Shown: one piece after another, positions 35,644-47,954 of the stretch
Layout of the letters: every line of letters starts with the position of its first letter
Numbering within the stretch: position 1 is the stretch's first letter
NCBI RefSeq assembly: GCF_033118175.1
Contig: NC_083692.1
Coordinates: 12,645,501-12,709,500, forward strand
Length of the DNA stretch: 64,000 bases
Direction of reading: 5' to 3'
DNA from: Dama dama
Lineage: Eukaryota > Chordata > Mammalia > Artiodactyla > Cervidae
Program-made: the position numbers and the translations under genes
The notes under the pieces: model-generated
The model's input: only the letters and a program-made list of their open reading frames with translations
What the model was told of the DNA's origin: nothing
The model's database searches: none

Positions 35644-35968
35644 AAATATGAAATTAAAAGACGCTTGATCCTTGGAAGAAAAGCTGTGACAGACATAGCA
35701 TATTGGAAAGCAGAAGCAACACTTGGATGACTACTTTGGCCACCTGATGTGAAGAACTGACTCATTGAAAAAGACCCTGATGCTGGGAAAGATTGAAGGC
35801 AGGAAGAGAAGGGGATGGCACAGGATGAGATGGTTGGATGGCATCACCAACTCAATGGGCACAAGTTTGACCAAACTCCAGGAGATGGTGAAGGACAGGG
35901 AAGCCTGGCGTGCTGCAGTTCGTGGGGTTGCAGAGTTGGACACGACTTCATGACTGAATAACAACAAA
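35644..35968 (+). mobile_element. BovB LINE, 3' end with internal deletion
   Basis: A start in the post-RT region (gaaattaaaagacgcttgat) is joined to the FGHLM...TLMLGKIEGR block, so about 200 bases of the consensus are missing near 35740. The tail is cacgacttcatgactgaata. Confidence 0.9.
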
Positions 35969-38825
35969 GAAACAGAGGAAGGAAGATGTAGGTCTTATCT
36001 GTTCAAGTCCTTACTAGAAAAATTTGGTATAGAGCCATTTTAGTTGCTCAAGCTGGGAGAAAGTAGAAGTCAATCAAATATAGAAGCTACACAATGATAC
36101 TGCATAAGAGTTCAGCTAAGCAGGATACAAAACCAGTTCCAGTTGCTGCACTGGGAATTTCAGGCAGACTGAATGCAATTCCTTTCTTTGGAGTTAGGCC
36201 AAGGTGTCCCAGTTATGAGCATCTTGTTTTGGACAATTTGTGCTGTGGAACCATTAATGACTAAATGTGCTTGGTATCTAAATTCTTAATATTTCACAGA
36301 AGCCAGAAAGAAACTTGAGTAGATTGTGTTATTCATCACTCTGATTCCAAACAGAGCAGGCTGTACCTCGGAGTGATTTTTGTAGATGTTGATATAATCT
36401 ATGGAACTTCTGAGATGTTTAGATGGTGAGTATTAGCAGATGCAGTTATTAATATTCATTATTTGTCCTTCTGTGTTCAAAGGGACTTGTAGCAACTTAC
36501 AGATTCAAACAGTGCAAAATAAAATATTTGAGGATGAAAGAGAATGGGAAAGATGGATGTTTTTAGGCATCAGAGTTTAGTAGATTACACCATTTTGGAA
36601 AGGAATTTGGCTTTTTGTTTTGTGTCTGTAAAACCAAAGATGAATATACACCAAAATGTGTGATTTCCTCTTATTTATCATTTGTTGGACTGAGCACATG
36701 AGTGTTTACAATGTTGACAAAATGAATGAACAGATAAATCTGCAGTGACTTTTTTCCTATTTATAGAAATCAAACAGAAACCCACTGAGTAGTTCCATAT
36801 ATTAAGACCAAAGCAGACTATTTGGACAGTAACCTTTAGGCATGGTTCTACACAGAGATTAAGTTTCTCAAATAAGCCAGTATCCCTTAGTTTTTCTTTC
36901 TTTCCACATTTACAAACTTCAGATATATCCAGATATGCCTTAAAAATCTAGAAATTGAGTCAACATGAATATCTAATTCAATAGATTTCTTAGAGTTGAC
37001 ATTGTTCTAAAGATAAGTAAAATCCAGCTTTTGCTTTGAAGGAGAAATGATCCAGAAAGGCAATTTGCAAATGGACTTCACCCCTGAAAAACAAAAACAA
37101 ACAAAAATCCCAACAAAACCTGATATTCAAAGCATAATATTAAAAATGTCACAAAGAGTATAAAGTGTTTTGGGGTGGAATATGATGGTTTAAAGAAGGA
37201 AGAGCTCAGCTAGTGACTAGGGAGATTAGGAACAAGGAAACTTGAGGGACAGGATGGGTTTCTAATGTAGGAGATAGGAGGCAGACTGTCATTCCAGGCA
37301 GAAATCACAATGTAAATGACCCAGCGTGTTCTGGTATTAAAGAAAGGTAGAGTTTGTTTGAATTATTGGATGCTTACATGTAGGATGAAAGCATTATTGT
37401 ATGAGTGATTGAGACTTTATTTTGGATGATCTTAAATGTCAGAACAAGGTCTGGGACCCCCAGCCATGAAGGTTATGGGGGCAATCTGTATACTTTCTGA
37501 AAGTGACAAAGGCAGCAGGGTGGAGAGAACTTGGAACTAAATGGCTTTGAGTTGTTCAGATGATAAGACATATGGGCCCATATTTGGGTGCTTTTAGTGG
37601 GAGTATTCCAGAAAACTTGTGTTAGTTTTTTAAACCAATAGATGTAAGTTTATGAGGAATAAGTTCAAAACACTATGCTTGAATATATAAACAGAATTGC
37701 TATAAAATCATAATCGAGAAAATACAAAATAGTTGAAAAAGAAATCAGATTCTGTACATAGAAAAAGCTACAATGTTACAGAGATAGCTGATTAGAGATA
37801 AGTTGTCTCAAACCAATAGAACCTTACATTTCATTCCCTCTGTCTAACTACTGAGATCTCTTCCTTTCAAAAGCATATTATCAGCATTCCTTACAGATAA
37901 CAACTCAATTATAAGTGAACATCACAGAAAATTGAGCAATATTTTTATAACAATTTGACATCATCATCTCGTGAATTAAAGTGCCAAAAGAAATCTGCTA
38001 TCTAATGGTCATGTTTTTGTATTATTTGAAATAGTGAATCTGATTTTTAGGTTTGACTTTCATTGTTGTTAATAAAGAAATAGATCTACCTCGACAATTC
38101 CCATAAAGGGAGAGTTGTCTATTGTTTCTCTTATGTCATTTTAGATAGTGGAAGATAATTTCCTTGGTAACTTTTTCTCAAACCCTTGTAGTTATTAAAA
38201 TTATTTTGTTTAAGCTAAAAATGTAATTCTTACGATGCTTTGTTTTCCCTTGATGTTCATTTTGACCTGCCTGTCTTATGCTGCTTTTGTTTATGAGTTA
38301 TGTTTTACTCTTGTGATGTCTAGTATGAATTAAAAATTTTAAAGTCAATAAGCAGAATGAGTGATACAAGGGCTATCAATTTCATGACCAGAAATCCATG
38401 AGAAAACTAGGTAGGCACTTTGGTCTAAGGGCCCATAATGGGTGTCTTTTTCTTTCTTTCTTTTTAAAACCAATTCAAAGAAAAATTTTCAACAAAATAA
38501 AAGTAAGGAGTACTAAAACATTAAATTCATGCTTCTTAAGCTTCTACACTCAGGGCTGTGTTTGGTGTTATAAAAGTGGAAGCTCTATAGTAAACAATAA
38601 AATGGAAAAGGGAAAGAAAGATTAGAGGAGCCAAACAAGTACCTTTAAAAAAAAATTATACCTGAGGCCAAAACACCATGTGTGCTCTCCCTCTCTGTAA
38701 ATAAAAAGTGGATAACAAAGTGCTGTATTTTAAAATAGCCATGTTCTATAGCAACTGAAGCTTTATAAGGTAAATTTTTGTGTTTTTGCCAGTGCCAGAA
38801 AAAAAAAATGTTAACTTTGGTTGGG
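35969..38825. other. Long single-copy stretch
   Basis: No gene recognised. The part at 37245-37520 (attccaggcagaaatcacaa onward) resembles an old dispersed mammalian repeat I cannot name. Confidence 0.4.
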
Positions 38826-38983
38826 ATACATTTAATAAGAACAATGCTGTATCATAGGTTAGTTAGAGGTTATTTCAAATAAGAAAATGATAAATGCCGT
38901 AATTGAATTCTCACCATCTTTCAGGCACTTACTCTGCTAAAGGCTTTATGGGTATAATTTCATTTTGCCTTTACCATCATTTT

Positions 38984-39758
38984 GTTGTTCTCGTTCAGTC
39001 GCTCAGTCACGTCTGACTCTTTGTGACACCATGGCTTGCAGCACACCAGGTATGCCTGTCCCTCAGTCTCTCCCAGAGTCTGCTCAAACCCATGTCCATT
39101 GAGTCGGTGATGCCATCCAACCATCTCATCCTCTGTCATCCCCTTCTCCTCCAGCCCTCAATCTTTTACAGCATCAGGGTCTTTTCCAATGAATGGGCTC
39201 TTCACATCAGGTGGCCAAAGTATTGGAGCTTCAGCATCAGTCTTTCCAATGAATATTCAGAACTGATTTTCTTGAGGATTGACTGGTTGGATCTCCTTGC
39301 TGTCCAAGAGTCTTCCCCAAGAGTCATCTGCAGCACCACAGTTCAAAAGCATCCATTCTTCGGTGCTTAGCCTTCTTTATGGTCCAACTCTCACATCCAT
39401 ACATGATTACTAGAAAAATCATAGCTTTGACTACACAGACCCTTGTCAGCAAAGTAATGTCTCTGCTTTTTAATATGCTGTCTAGGTTTGTCATAGTTTT
39501 TCTTCCAAAGAGCAAGACTTTGAATTTCATGGCTGCAGTCACCATCTGCAGTGATTTTGGAGCGCAAGAAAATAAAGTCTGTCACTGTTTCCATTGTTTC
39601 CCCATCTGTTTGCCATGAAGTGATGGGACCAGATGCCATGTTCTTCATTTTTTGAATGTTGAGTTTTAAGCCAGCTTTTTCACTCGTCTCTTTCACTTTC
39701 ACCAAGAGGCTCTTTAGTTCCTCTTCATGTTCTGCCATCATCTCATCATTTCAGCCCC
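38984..39758 (-). mobile_element. BovB LINE, 5'-truncated
   Basis: A 775-base antisense copy flanked by accatcatttt (38973-38983) and accatcatctt (39759-39769). Its minus-strand frame at 39391-39741 still reads about 116 codons of the region after the reverse transcriptase (for example LKLNIQKMK and SKITADGDCSHEI), then breaks. It inserted into copy A of the local duplication. Confidence 0.92.
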
Positions 39759-40034
39759 ACCATCATCTTAAGAAGTGTTATCTAAATTAATTAAGTGAAG
39801 TTGAACTGTTCATTTTGGTTTTTGAAATTTAAAAACATTTCATTAAATACTTTTATAAAAATAGCATCATTTGTACTTCTCATGTCCAATACATTTAAAC
39901 GCCTATGTAGAGACAGCATGGTTCTTACATGTTATTTCATCAGACAATGCTATACCAAAAGCTAGTTAGATGTTGCTTCATGTAAGAAGATTATGGACAC
40001 CATAATTGAACTCACCACAACTGAACTCTCACCA

Positions 40035-40200
40035 TCTTTCATGTGCTAAAGAGATTATGGCATTCCTATCATCTTCACCATCATCTTGGGAAGTATAATC
40101 TTTCTGATTTTACTGATGAGGAAATTCAAATCCCAAGAAGCTTTATTCTAAAGATCATTTACTCAGACTAATTTGTAGAAATTGTGGGACCTGGGTGAGG
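40035..40200 (-). mobile_element. MIR SINE
   Basis: Reversed MIR core (tttactgatgaggaaattca, with tcattcc-like decay upstream) within copy B of the duplication. Confidence 0.5.
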
Positions 40201-40357
40201 GCATAAATAAATAAATAAATATGGCAACATATTTAATAGTAATAGCTCAAACTATCACAGTTGTAAATAAATATATTGCGTTCTTCTATTTTGACACATG
40301 CACTTTCATAAAAACAAAATTGAAAAATAGATGTAAATCTATATTTTTTTATATTAC

Positions 40358-40503
40358 TCAGTTCAGTTCAGTTCAGTCATTCAGTCATGACCGACTCTTT
40401 GTGACCCCATAGACCTCAGAGAAGCATGTCAGGCTTCCCTGTCCATCACCAACTCCCAGAGCTTATTCAAACTCATGTCCTTTGAGGTAGTGATGCCATC
40501 CAA
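40358..40503 (-). mobile_element. BovB LINE, extreme 3' end
   Basis: Only the last 145 bases: cagttcagttcagttcagtc, ccctgtccatcaccaactcc, then gatgccatccaac. Confidence 0.88.
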
Positions 40504-41112
40504 CATTTTGTTGACAAAACATTAAAAGTGATTAAAGTTAACAATTACTGTATGTTTTCAGATATTCTGTCTCTGGAGTAAAAATGTATGAATGAGTAAT
40601 AACATAAGAAAATAAGAAATTATTATGATGGCTATTCCTTAAAATATATTTTTCCTGTCTTGAGCACAATAATTATACTGTTATAAGCAATTTTGGGGAA
40701 ACATTTGTATTCTACCAGTGTAATAATCTAAAGGATTAAAAAATAAAGCAAAATTGTATTGAAAGTGTGCAACATTTGCATGCATTTTGCCCAAATTCAA
40801 ATATTATGTCCCCAATATAGTTTATCAAAACTGCAAATTAAAATAAATGTAAAGGATCAAACTACTGTGTTTCAAATTTATTTTCTTCTAAAATATTTTA
40901 AATTATTAAATTTAGAGAGCCTAATATAAGCATATTTAAAGAATATTAAAATAATTTTCATGAAGATGAAATGCTTGCTTCAGTCTTTGAAATTTAATAA
41001 AATCTCATGAAATATCTTATAAAAACAAAACCAATCCCACTTTGAGTATTTAATAGCCATTTAAACACCAACATAAAGAGATGGCATTACATTGTCCCAT
41101 GCTGCATCTCAT
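40504..41112. other. AT-rich single-copy stretch
   Basis: Nothing recognised. Confidence 0.4.
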
Positions 41113-41325
41113 GGGTTTCCCTGGTGGCTCAGATGGTAAAGAATCTACCTGCTGATGCAGGAGACACAGGAGGCACCAGTTTCCATCCCTGGGTTGGGAA
41201 GATCCCCTGCAGAAGAAAATGGTCACCCACACCAGTATTCTTCCCTGGGAAATCCTACGGACAGAGGAGCCTGGCGGGCTACAGTCCGTGGGGTCACAAA
41301 GAGTCAGACATCACTGCATAACAGT
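41113..41325 (+). mobile_element. Bov-tA SINE
   Basis: Sense copy from gggtttccctggtggctcag to the tail agagtcagacatcactgcat. Confidence 0.9.
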
Positions 41326-41573
41326 AGAGCAGGTGTTGGATCTCAGCATACCCACATATATGTACAAATTGAATGTAACATAATGTTTAATGTTACAAAA
41401 TGTTCCTTAGTCACCAATACAACTGTTGCAGAAACTATTCTAATTTGTGGATGCCTTTGGAGCCATTTGTTTCAGTACAACTTGGAAATGACACTTCATT
41501 ATGTAAGAATGTATTGCATTTATGCTATCTGAGAGGAAGTTTTGACAAGTTAATTAATTTGTCTTTTATCTAA

Positions 41574-41726
41574 ACGCCTCTGCTGCAGCTCCAGTCATCC
41601 CTGCGCTCCGAAGCAGGGTTCTTCTTTGATGTCCCCAACAGCACCGCCCGCAAGCCTTCACGGTATTCCAGTGGAGGTGACTTTCCTTCTGAAGAGATAT
41701 GGGGAAGGAAGCATTTCTCTGGGTCC
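41574..41726 (+). other. Exon-like segment, gene not recognised
   Basis: This short stretch looks like coding DNA in otherwise AT-rich, non-coding surroundings. After a branch-point-like tctaaac and the pyrimidine-rich cctctgctgcag (AG at 41587-41588), an open frame runs from 41574 to a stop at about 41726. The centre reads SEAGFFFDVPNSTARKPSR. Codons from 41589 on end mostly in C or G, which is unlike the flanks. A possible donor, GAG|GTGACT, lies at 41676/41677, giving a potential 88-base exon at 41589-41676. I do not recognise the protein and there is no second exon in view. It could be a single exon of a large gene, a retrocopy fragment or chance. Confidence 0.3.
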
Positions 41727-41961
41727 TGAATTGTGTTAGTCGCGAGAATGGATGTTGATGGTCATGTGCCAGTGTTGAATGCAGGATCCTGAGTTAATAA
41801 ATGTAGTTTGGAAGTTTGGGATCTGAAAACCCCTTAATCCACAGAGCCCAGGGTGGGCGTCCTCTTTTCTGGGTCCAGGAGGCGTCATGACACAACCGGA
41901 TGATGGAGCAACTGACAATCCAATCAGGACCTCTCTGATTCAAGAACCTAACCCTTCATGA
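41727..41961. other. Single-copy stretch
   Basis: Nothing recognised. Confidence 0.4.
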
Positions 41962-42168
41962 CGAAGAGTTAGTCGCTCAGTCATGTCTGACTCTTTAAGA
42001 CCAGATGGACTGTTCCCACCCCGGTCCTCTGTCCATGGAATTCTCCAGGCAAGAATATGGGAGTGGGGAGCCATTCCCTTTTCCAGGGGATCTTCCTGCC
42101 CCAGGGATCAAACCCTGGTCTCATGCACTGCAGGCAGATTCTTTCCCATCTGAGCCAGCATCGTGCTG
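41962..42168 (-). mobile_element. BovA/Bov-tA SINE
   Basis: Antisense copy from gagttagtcgctcagtcatg to tttcccatctgagccagcat. Confidence 0.88.
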
Positions 42169-42956
42169 GAGTTCAGTTAGCCTCCCGTGTTAGGTACTCA
42201 GCCGTTTTGTACCTACCTTAGAGGGAGTTAAGAAGGAGGACAAACGTTTAGCTTCTGTGATAAGTGATAAAAAAAATAGGGGCATCAGAACACTCTTTAA
42301 CCTTTTCTCAAATCCTTCCTCAGAAATGAAGGACGAGCATGTACAGATAAAGCGTATTTCTACAAAGCTTTCTCAGCTTCCTTTTACTCTGAGTCCATTA
42401 AAAATGAATACATAAATAATAAAAAGCAAAAAAGGTTTCCTCCTCTAAGACAGTTATGTAGCCAAGAAGTGACTTCAAATACTGGAGTCTCACTTCCTTA
42501 AGTAAAAGCAGTCCTGGAGCCGACTGGAGAAAACAGTGTGGAAGTGGTTTCTGTCGTCTGGGGGGGCGTCCCCTCGTCATCACTCTCCCAAAACAAAAGC
42601 CAGTCTTCCCCATCGCTGTCTTGTGCCTCTGCATGACGCACAAGTCCCTCAAGAAAAACAAGAGCACAAAAAAGCCCTTCAGGCACTAAGGAGGCTGGAG
42701 GTTGGTTTCAAGTGCCAATGAAGGAGCTGAATTAAAAGCAAGTGTCAGTGGTGGCTCTAAGCAGTTTTCAAGGCCTTAAGAAATTTTCTCTTCTATAGTG
42801 GCCAAATTCTCAGAAGAAGAAAAAAAAAAAAAATTGCGACCGAGGATGTCCGTATTAGAGATAAAATGCCTTTTGTTTCCTCATCCTCCCCATCTATCTC
42901 CACAGCCCTGGAGTGCTTCTGAAGTAGACATATTTTCCTGGCGATATAATGTATGC
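42169..42956. other. Single-copy stretch
   Basis: No element recognised. A minus-strand frame at 42498-42686 has an acidic patch (DSDGEDWLLFWESDDEG), but a second minus-strand frame is open across the same DNA and no family is recognised. Confidence 0.35.
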
Positions 42957-43155
42957 GTGTATGCCCAGTCGCTCAGTCATGCCCAACTCTCTGTGACCCC
43001 ACAGACTGTAGCCCGAAAGGCTCCTCTGTCCATGGGATTCTCCAGGCGAGAATACTGGAGTGGGTTGCCTATTCCTTCTCCAGGGGACCTTCCCAACCCA
43101 AGGATCTCCTGCATTGCAGGTGGAATTTTTAACCACTGAACCATCGGGGAAGCCC
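42957..43155 (-). mobile_element. BovA/Bov-tA SINE
   Basis: Antisense copy with a deletion of about 20 bases in the B-box region (the sequence reads cccaaggatctcctgcattg). Confidence 0.9.
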
Positions 43156-44047
43156 GGTACACTACATCCCATGACACAATTACAATAGGTTCTTTTTTCA
43201 GGACCACTGACCCCATGGTGTCCCCTCAAGATTTTCTTCTTTTTCAGAGAATCTCAAGAGTGCTTTTGTATCCACTGGATTCTTTATTGTAAGTACATCA
43301 TCAGAATCCTAGCAAAGGAATCATGAGAACATTTACAAAACTCATAAAAATATTCATCTGTTGCTCTTTCTGCGCCCCTGACAACTTCTCATTTTATTGA
43401 GGTGATGTCTTAAAAAAATAATATTGCTCCACTGCAAGGCTCCCGACCTTTGCTGTGATTCTCCAGTTTCCACACAATTTGCATAAATTCTTTCATGGGC
43501 AGTTTGCCCTGCTATTAATGTAGCTGTGTATTCTTGTGGAGTGCAGAAGTATTACCTTCACACTCCACAGCGGTGAGTGAGTTCATGGAATATTTGAGCA
43601 GAAAGCAACTTTCATGTCATCTGGGCTGTCATGTAACAGAACAAGAGCTGGAGACTAAAGAGTCTAAGTGCTTTTCTGGGCTACATGCTGAGCTGGGGAT
43701 CACTGATGGAGCAAAACATGTCACATCTAAGACCTGAAGAAGTGAACTGAAAGCTGGAAACTCTTAGTGGCCTTTTAAGAGTTTCTCTATTACTTCAGGC
43801 TACTCTGTTCCTCCCTATTCCAAGTACCAAAGCCCTCCACATTATTCTCCTAATTACATGGAATCCCCCAGAGACTGTCTCCCCACCTTTTCTAGGCATC
43901 TCCTTTGCACTAAGACTTTTCTCCCATACTCTTCCCTATATGCCTATCGAAACATCACTATGCTCTATTCCATACCTGCCCAGACCTCAGCTACCCCTGA
44001 GTACCACTCAGGCAAACATATTTATACAAAGTAAATGAACACAATGT
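43156..44047. other. Single-copy stretch
   Basis: Nothing recognised; short frames only. Confidence 0.4.
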
Positions 44048-44261
44048 GCGTGGTCGCTCAGTCATGTCTGACACTTGGCAACCCTTTGGACTGTAGCCCA
44101 CCAGGCTCCTCTGTCCATGGGATTTTCCAGGCCAGAGTATTGGAGTGAGTTGCCATTTTTCTGCTCCAGGGGATCTTTCCGACCCAGGGATCGAACCCAG
44201 GTCTCTTGTATATCCAGCATTGCATGTGGATTCTTTACCCACTGAGCCATCTGGGAAGCCC
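44048..44261 (-). mobile_element. BovA/Bov-tA SINE
   Basis: Antisense copy from gcgtggtcgctcagtcatgt to the reversed tRNA head actgagccatctgggaagcc. Confidence 0.9.
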
Positions 44262-44726
44262 ACTAATAACTGAATGACAGTCTCTGAAAATCCTGTGAAT
44301 TATCTGCACTTAATTAAAAGACTAGTGAAAATCCTTAGCATAACAAAAACAAACTGCACTTAGTAAGAATATTGAGAATAGGGATAAAAATACAAAACTA
44401 TAGCCCTACCAACAAGTATTTTTGCATTTAAACATAACTGTTCATTAAATTATACATAGTTGATTGGAGGACCGGGATTCAGTCATTCTTGGTAAATGAT
44501 TTTTGTTTAAGTAGTAAAGAACACTGTGTAGGTAACGCTACTCAAACACAGGTAGACCCAACTATCATTTCAATTTACGATTCCACAGCCAAGGAAGATC
44601 AGTCAAGGCAAGAGTCTTCTGAGCAAGCTGCTTCTACGAGGTGAGTTGCTGTCTGGTGAGCTCCACGCTACAATGGGCATCCCTGGCTTGGAAAGAACGA
44701 ACCAGATACGATAAGGTCATGACAGG
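44262..44726. other. Single-copy stretch
   Basis: Nothing recognised. Confidence 0.4.
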
Positions 44727-45470
44727 TGTCGACTTAAAAATACTTGCAACCTTAAATTTGAGAGTTCTGCTTTATTCAGTGGGAATTTTTAGGACTTCAA
44801 GCCCAGGATACAGCATCTCAAGTAAGCCTGAGAGAACTGCTCCCAGGAGGCAAGGGGAGGACCCAGGTTACATAGAATTTTTGCAACAAAGGGCAGGTAG
44901 TCTGAACATCCAAAGATTATTGCTAAAGAAAACCAGATATCACAAGTTAAGGAATTTAATCCTGTTCCAATTATGGGAAAATGGAAGCAACTGGGCTCAC
45001 TGAAATCATTCCTTCAATATGTGTGCCAAGTCGCTTCAGTCGTGTCCGACTCTGCGATGCTATGGACTGTAGCCTGCCAGGGTCCTCTGTCCATGGGATT
45101 CTTCAGGCAAGAACACTGGAGTGGGTTGCCATGCCCTCTTCCAGGGGATCTTCCCGACCCAGGGATCAAACCCTGATCTTTTATGTCTCCTGCATTGGCA
45201 ATCGGGTTCTTTTCCACCAGTGCCCGTGGGAAGCCCTTTCTTTGATAGGCCCCTCAGCTATCTGCAGGCAGTTTCCTGTTTTTGATATTCTGAGCTTCCT
45301 CCAGGCTCATCCTAGGGAGTGTCTGCAATTTGATGGCTGCTTCTTCCTGAGTTCCCTCGGGCTCACCAGCTCACCTTCTGTGGTGGCTGCAATTGCCAAG
45401 GACCATGACATCCTTTGTTTACTGATACGGCAGGAAATACTCCATTTCTCACAGGCACCACAGTGTTTAA
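44727..45470 (-). mobile_element. Endogenous retrovirus LTR, split by a SINE
   Basis: Read on the minus strand this is a long terminal repeat. A polyadenylation signal AATAAA (44771-44776) is followed after four bases by AACTCTCAA (44758-44766), and the element ends in gtcgaca at 44727. It shares this arrangement with two other LTRs within 5 kb. I recognise no internal viral genes, so it is probably a solo LTR. The 5' boundary is uncertain. A class II (ERVK-like) bovid family is likely but not proven. Confidence 0.6.
45020..45236 (-). mobile_element. BovA/Bov-tA SINE inside the LTR
   Basis: Antisense copy from gtgtgccaagtcgcttcagt to ccagtgcccgtgggaagccc. Confidence 0.9.
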
Positions 45471-45739
45471 ATTACTAGGGATGTTGACTACCACATGCAT
45501 ACGCTGAAGTAGAAGTGACTAACTCTGGACTATGGCTTTTTCTTTTAAGAAGAACTTGTCATTTAACTCTAATTCCACACCCACCCCTCAACCAAGTAAC
45601 CGTTTTAGCTTGTTATCACCAGTAACTGTCTTGCTTGAGTTCTGTTTCAAAGAGGATAACACTTTGCACCATAAAGATACAAAATTCAGTCAAAATGTTT
45701 ATTCACTTAGGATAAAACTTTCATGTTTATACTCATATT
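45471..45739. other. Single-copy stretch
   Basis: Nothing recognised. Confidence 0.4.
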
Positions 45740-45958
45740 GGGCTTCCCAGGTGGCTCAGTGGTAAAGAATCCACCTGCTAAATGCAAGAGATGCAGGAGA
45801 CAGGGATTCAGTCCCTGGGTTGGGAAGATCCCCTGAAGGAGGAAGTGGTAAGCCACTCCACTATTGTTTCCTGAAAAATCCCATGGACAGAGGAGCCTGG
45901 CGGGCTACAGTCCATGGGGTCGCAAAGAAAAATACGGGAATGAATAGACACAGCCATA
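45740..45958 (+). mobile_element. Bov-tA SINE
   Basis: Sense copy from gggcttcccaggtggctcag to tccatggggtcgcaaagaaa, with a degraded tail. Confidence 0.9.
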
Positions 45959-46312
45959 CCCATAGTACGGAATATTTCTCTCTAAGGTTTGCAATAAGGT
46001 GTTCTGGTTTTCTTTCTACTTTTGGAGCTCCCCTGTCTTCAAGGTATAAGCATCAACTTCACTGAGTAGAGGAGGGATAGTGGAGGAGTCAGTTCTGCTG
46101 CTTGTATGGCGCTCAAATTTGTGGATCTTTTGCCCAAATGCAAAGCGAAAATTCCCTAGTAGTTTTGGAGTTCAGAACGAGCCTCCCCCAAATATGTCAT
46201 GTTTACATGAGGATTATTTTGAGCTAAGGGCAAACAACTAATTAACAAACATCTGTTCATCTTCCTATTGTCCTGGGAATGACCCACCTATCCTTGGAAG
46301 TCCCCGGTCCCT
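45959..46312. other. Unassigned stretch, possible LTR fragment
   Basis: The part at 46145-46305 (gagcctcccccaaatatgtc, ttattttgagctaagggcaa) may be another old retroviral fragment, but I cannot assign it. Confidence 0.3.
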
Positions 46313-46545
46313 GTCAAACCAGGGGTTCGATCCCTGATCCGGGAAGATTCCACATGCTGCAGAGTAACTAAGCCGGTGCACCACAACTATTAAAGCCTGC
46401 ATGCCCTAGAGGCCATGCTCAGCAACAAGAGAAGCCTCTGCACCGCAATGAAAAGTAGACCCTGCTTGAGGCAAGTCCACGTGCAGCAGTGAAGACCCTG
46501 CACAACAAAACGCAATAAATAAATGAAGTTATTAAAAACTTAAAA
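46313..46545 (+). mobile_element. CHR-type tRNA SINE, 5'-truncated
   Basis: Starts at the B-box region (ggggttcgatccctgatccg), continues through the caccacaactattaaagcct units and ends in a caataaataaatgaag tail. Confidence 0.8.
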
Positions 46546-46679
46546 GTAGAAACTTTTGAGAGATGACTTTATAATCTGGAACTCACTTGACAATATAGGA
46601 AGAATATGCTATGAATTAATTTGCCTTCCTTGCCAGAAACGATCCATGAGACCCTAAAATGTGATACAGGTGTACTGAA

Positions 46680-46860
46680 TGTTTACTCATTAATAATAAT
46701 GGCTCTAAAATTAGTTGCTTAGTGTGCAAAATCTTATTCAGGTAGGTATTGTCATTCCCACTGCTCAGATGAGAGAAGTGAGACTCAGAGATATAACCTT
46801 ATGGTGTTAGTACAAGGTTCGGCTGGGATATAAACTCTGAACTAACTGCAAGCCCCATAT
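46680..46860 (-). mobile_element. MIR SINE
   Basis: Reversed MIR order: taggtattgtcattcccact, gatgagagaagtgagactca, then ggctgggatataaactctga. Confidence 0.65.
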
Positions 46861-46910
46861 GGTTTCCATTGGATCACATGCCTTTTTTTTCCTTCCCCCT
46901 TACTGTGTAA

Positions 46911-47112
46911 GGGCTTCCCTGGTGGCTCAAATGATAAAGAGTCTGCCTGAAATGTGAGAGACCTGGGTTGGGAAGGTCCCCTGGTGAAGGGAATGGCAAC
47001 CCACTCTAGGATTCTTGCCTGGAGAATTCCATGGACAGAGGAGCCTGGTGGGCTACAGTCCATGGGGTTGCAAAGAGTTGGACACGACTGGGTGACTAAG
47101 ACTTTCACTTTC
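46911..47112 (+). mobile_element. Bov-tA SINE
   Basis: Sense copy from gggcttccctggtggctcaa to the tail cgactgggtgactaagactt, with a short gap in the B-box region. Confidence 0.9.
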
Positions 47113-47529
47113 TGTGTAAATAGGAAACAATAAATATTTGGTGAGTATACCAAAGACACTTGACCTAGATTCCCAAAATGTAAATAAAGGATATATGAGG
47201 TCAAGCTATGTGAAGGAAAAGTGTGTGTTACTTTCTGGCATGTGAGAAAGACCAGCTCTGGGTAAACTTAGGACATGAGATATTTGACTTTGTCACCTTC
47301 CACTCTGCCATGCATACCCACCCAGAAGCACCTGAAATATCCTCTCCGAATCACCACCACCACCAACACGCACTCTCCCCTCCCACTTTTCATCACTCAT
47401 TATTAGAGCTAATAAGAGGCTAAGATTTTGCAACTCTAAGAGAACTTGGAGAACCCTCAGAACCCACACAAGTGGCTCTTATGGCAAGTTGAGGCAGAGG
47501 CAGAACTACAAGAACAGTGACTTCTCCAC
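47113..47529. other. Single-copy stretch
   Basis: Nothing recognised. Confidence 0.4.
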
Positions 47530-47954
47530 TCAGCATTCAGAAAGCAATGTTGAAGTGTGACTCCAATCATATCTGCTGTTGTTTGCAATCTTTCTGTGGC
47601 TCCCCACTGCCAGCCCAACCTCCACAAGGTGGCCGGCAAGGCCCTTCATGATGTGACCCCCGTCTGCCCTTCAGCCTCATCTTAGGTCGCCATCCACTGT
47701 TTTCAGTGCTTTCCCGTCGCATCAGACCCTGTTAGTGCCTCTAGCTCACTAAACCCTTCATCTGGGTCTCGTCACATAGCTCTTTCTCTGTCTGGTTGAT
47801 CCACATGACCACCTCCGGATCATCCTTTGAGTTTGGATTAAAACCTTCTGAGAGAGACCTACCCTGACCCATCTACCAAATGAAAAGCTCCCACCTGTAA
47901 ACTCATTCTCCTGCCTCTGAACCCTGCTCATGTGCCCCCGAGAAATAAAATACT

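Larger units (their letters stand above)
38826..40200. repeat. Diverged tandem duplication, about 0.3-kb unit, split by BovB
   Basis: Copy A (38850-38983, continuing 39759-39790) and copy B (about 39944-40115) align over acaatgct..., ttagttaga..., taattgaa, tctcaccatctttca and accatcatctt at roughly 70-75 percent by eye. Without the BovB the two copies would be about 315 bases apart. Copy B, and apparently copy A, contains a reversed MIR (40035-40200 in B), but the similarity starts upstream of it. Confidence 0.55.

Noticed and set aside
42498..42686. Acidic minus-strand frame (DSDGEDWLLFWESDDEG)
   Set aside because: It lacks an ATG start, a longer overlapping minus-strand frame (42398-42667) is equally open, and no family is recognised.
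44981..45478. 165-codon open frame on the plus strand
   Set aside because: It runs through an LTR, an antisense BovA and the LTR again; no coding signal.
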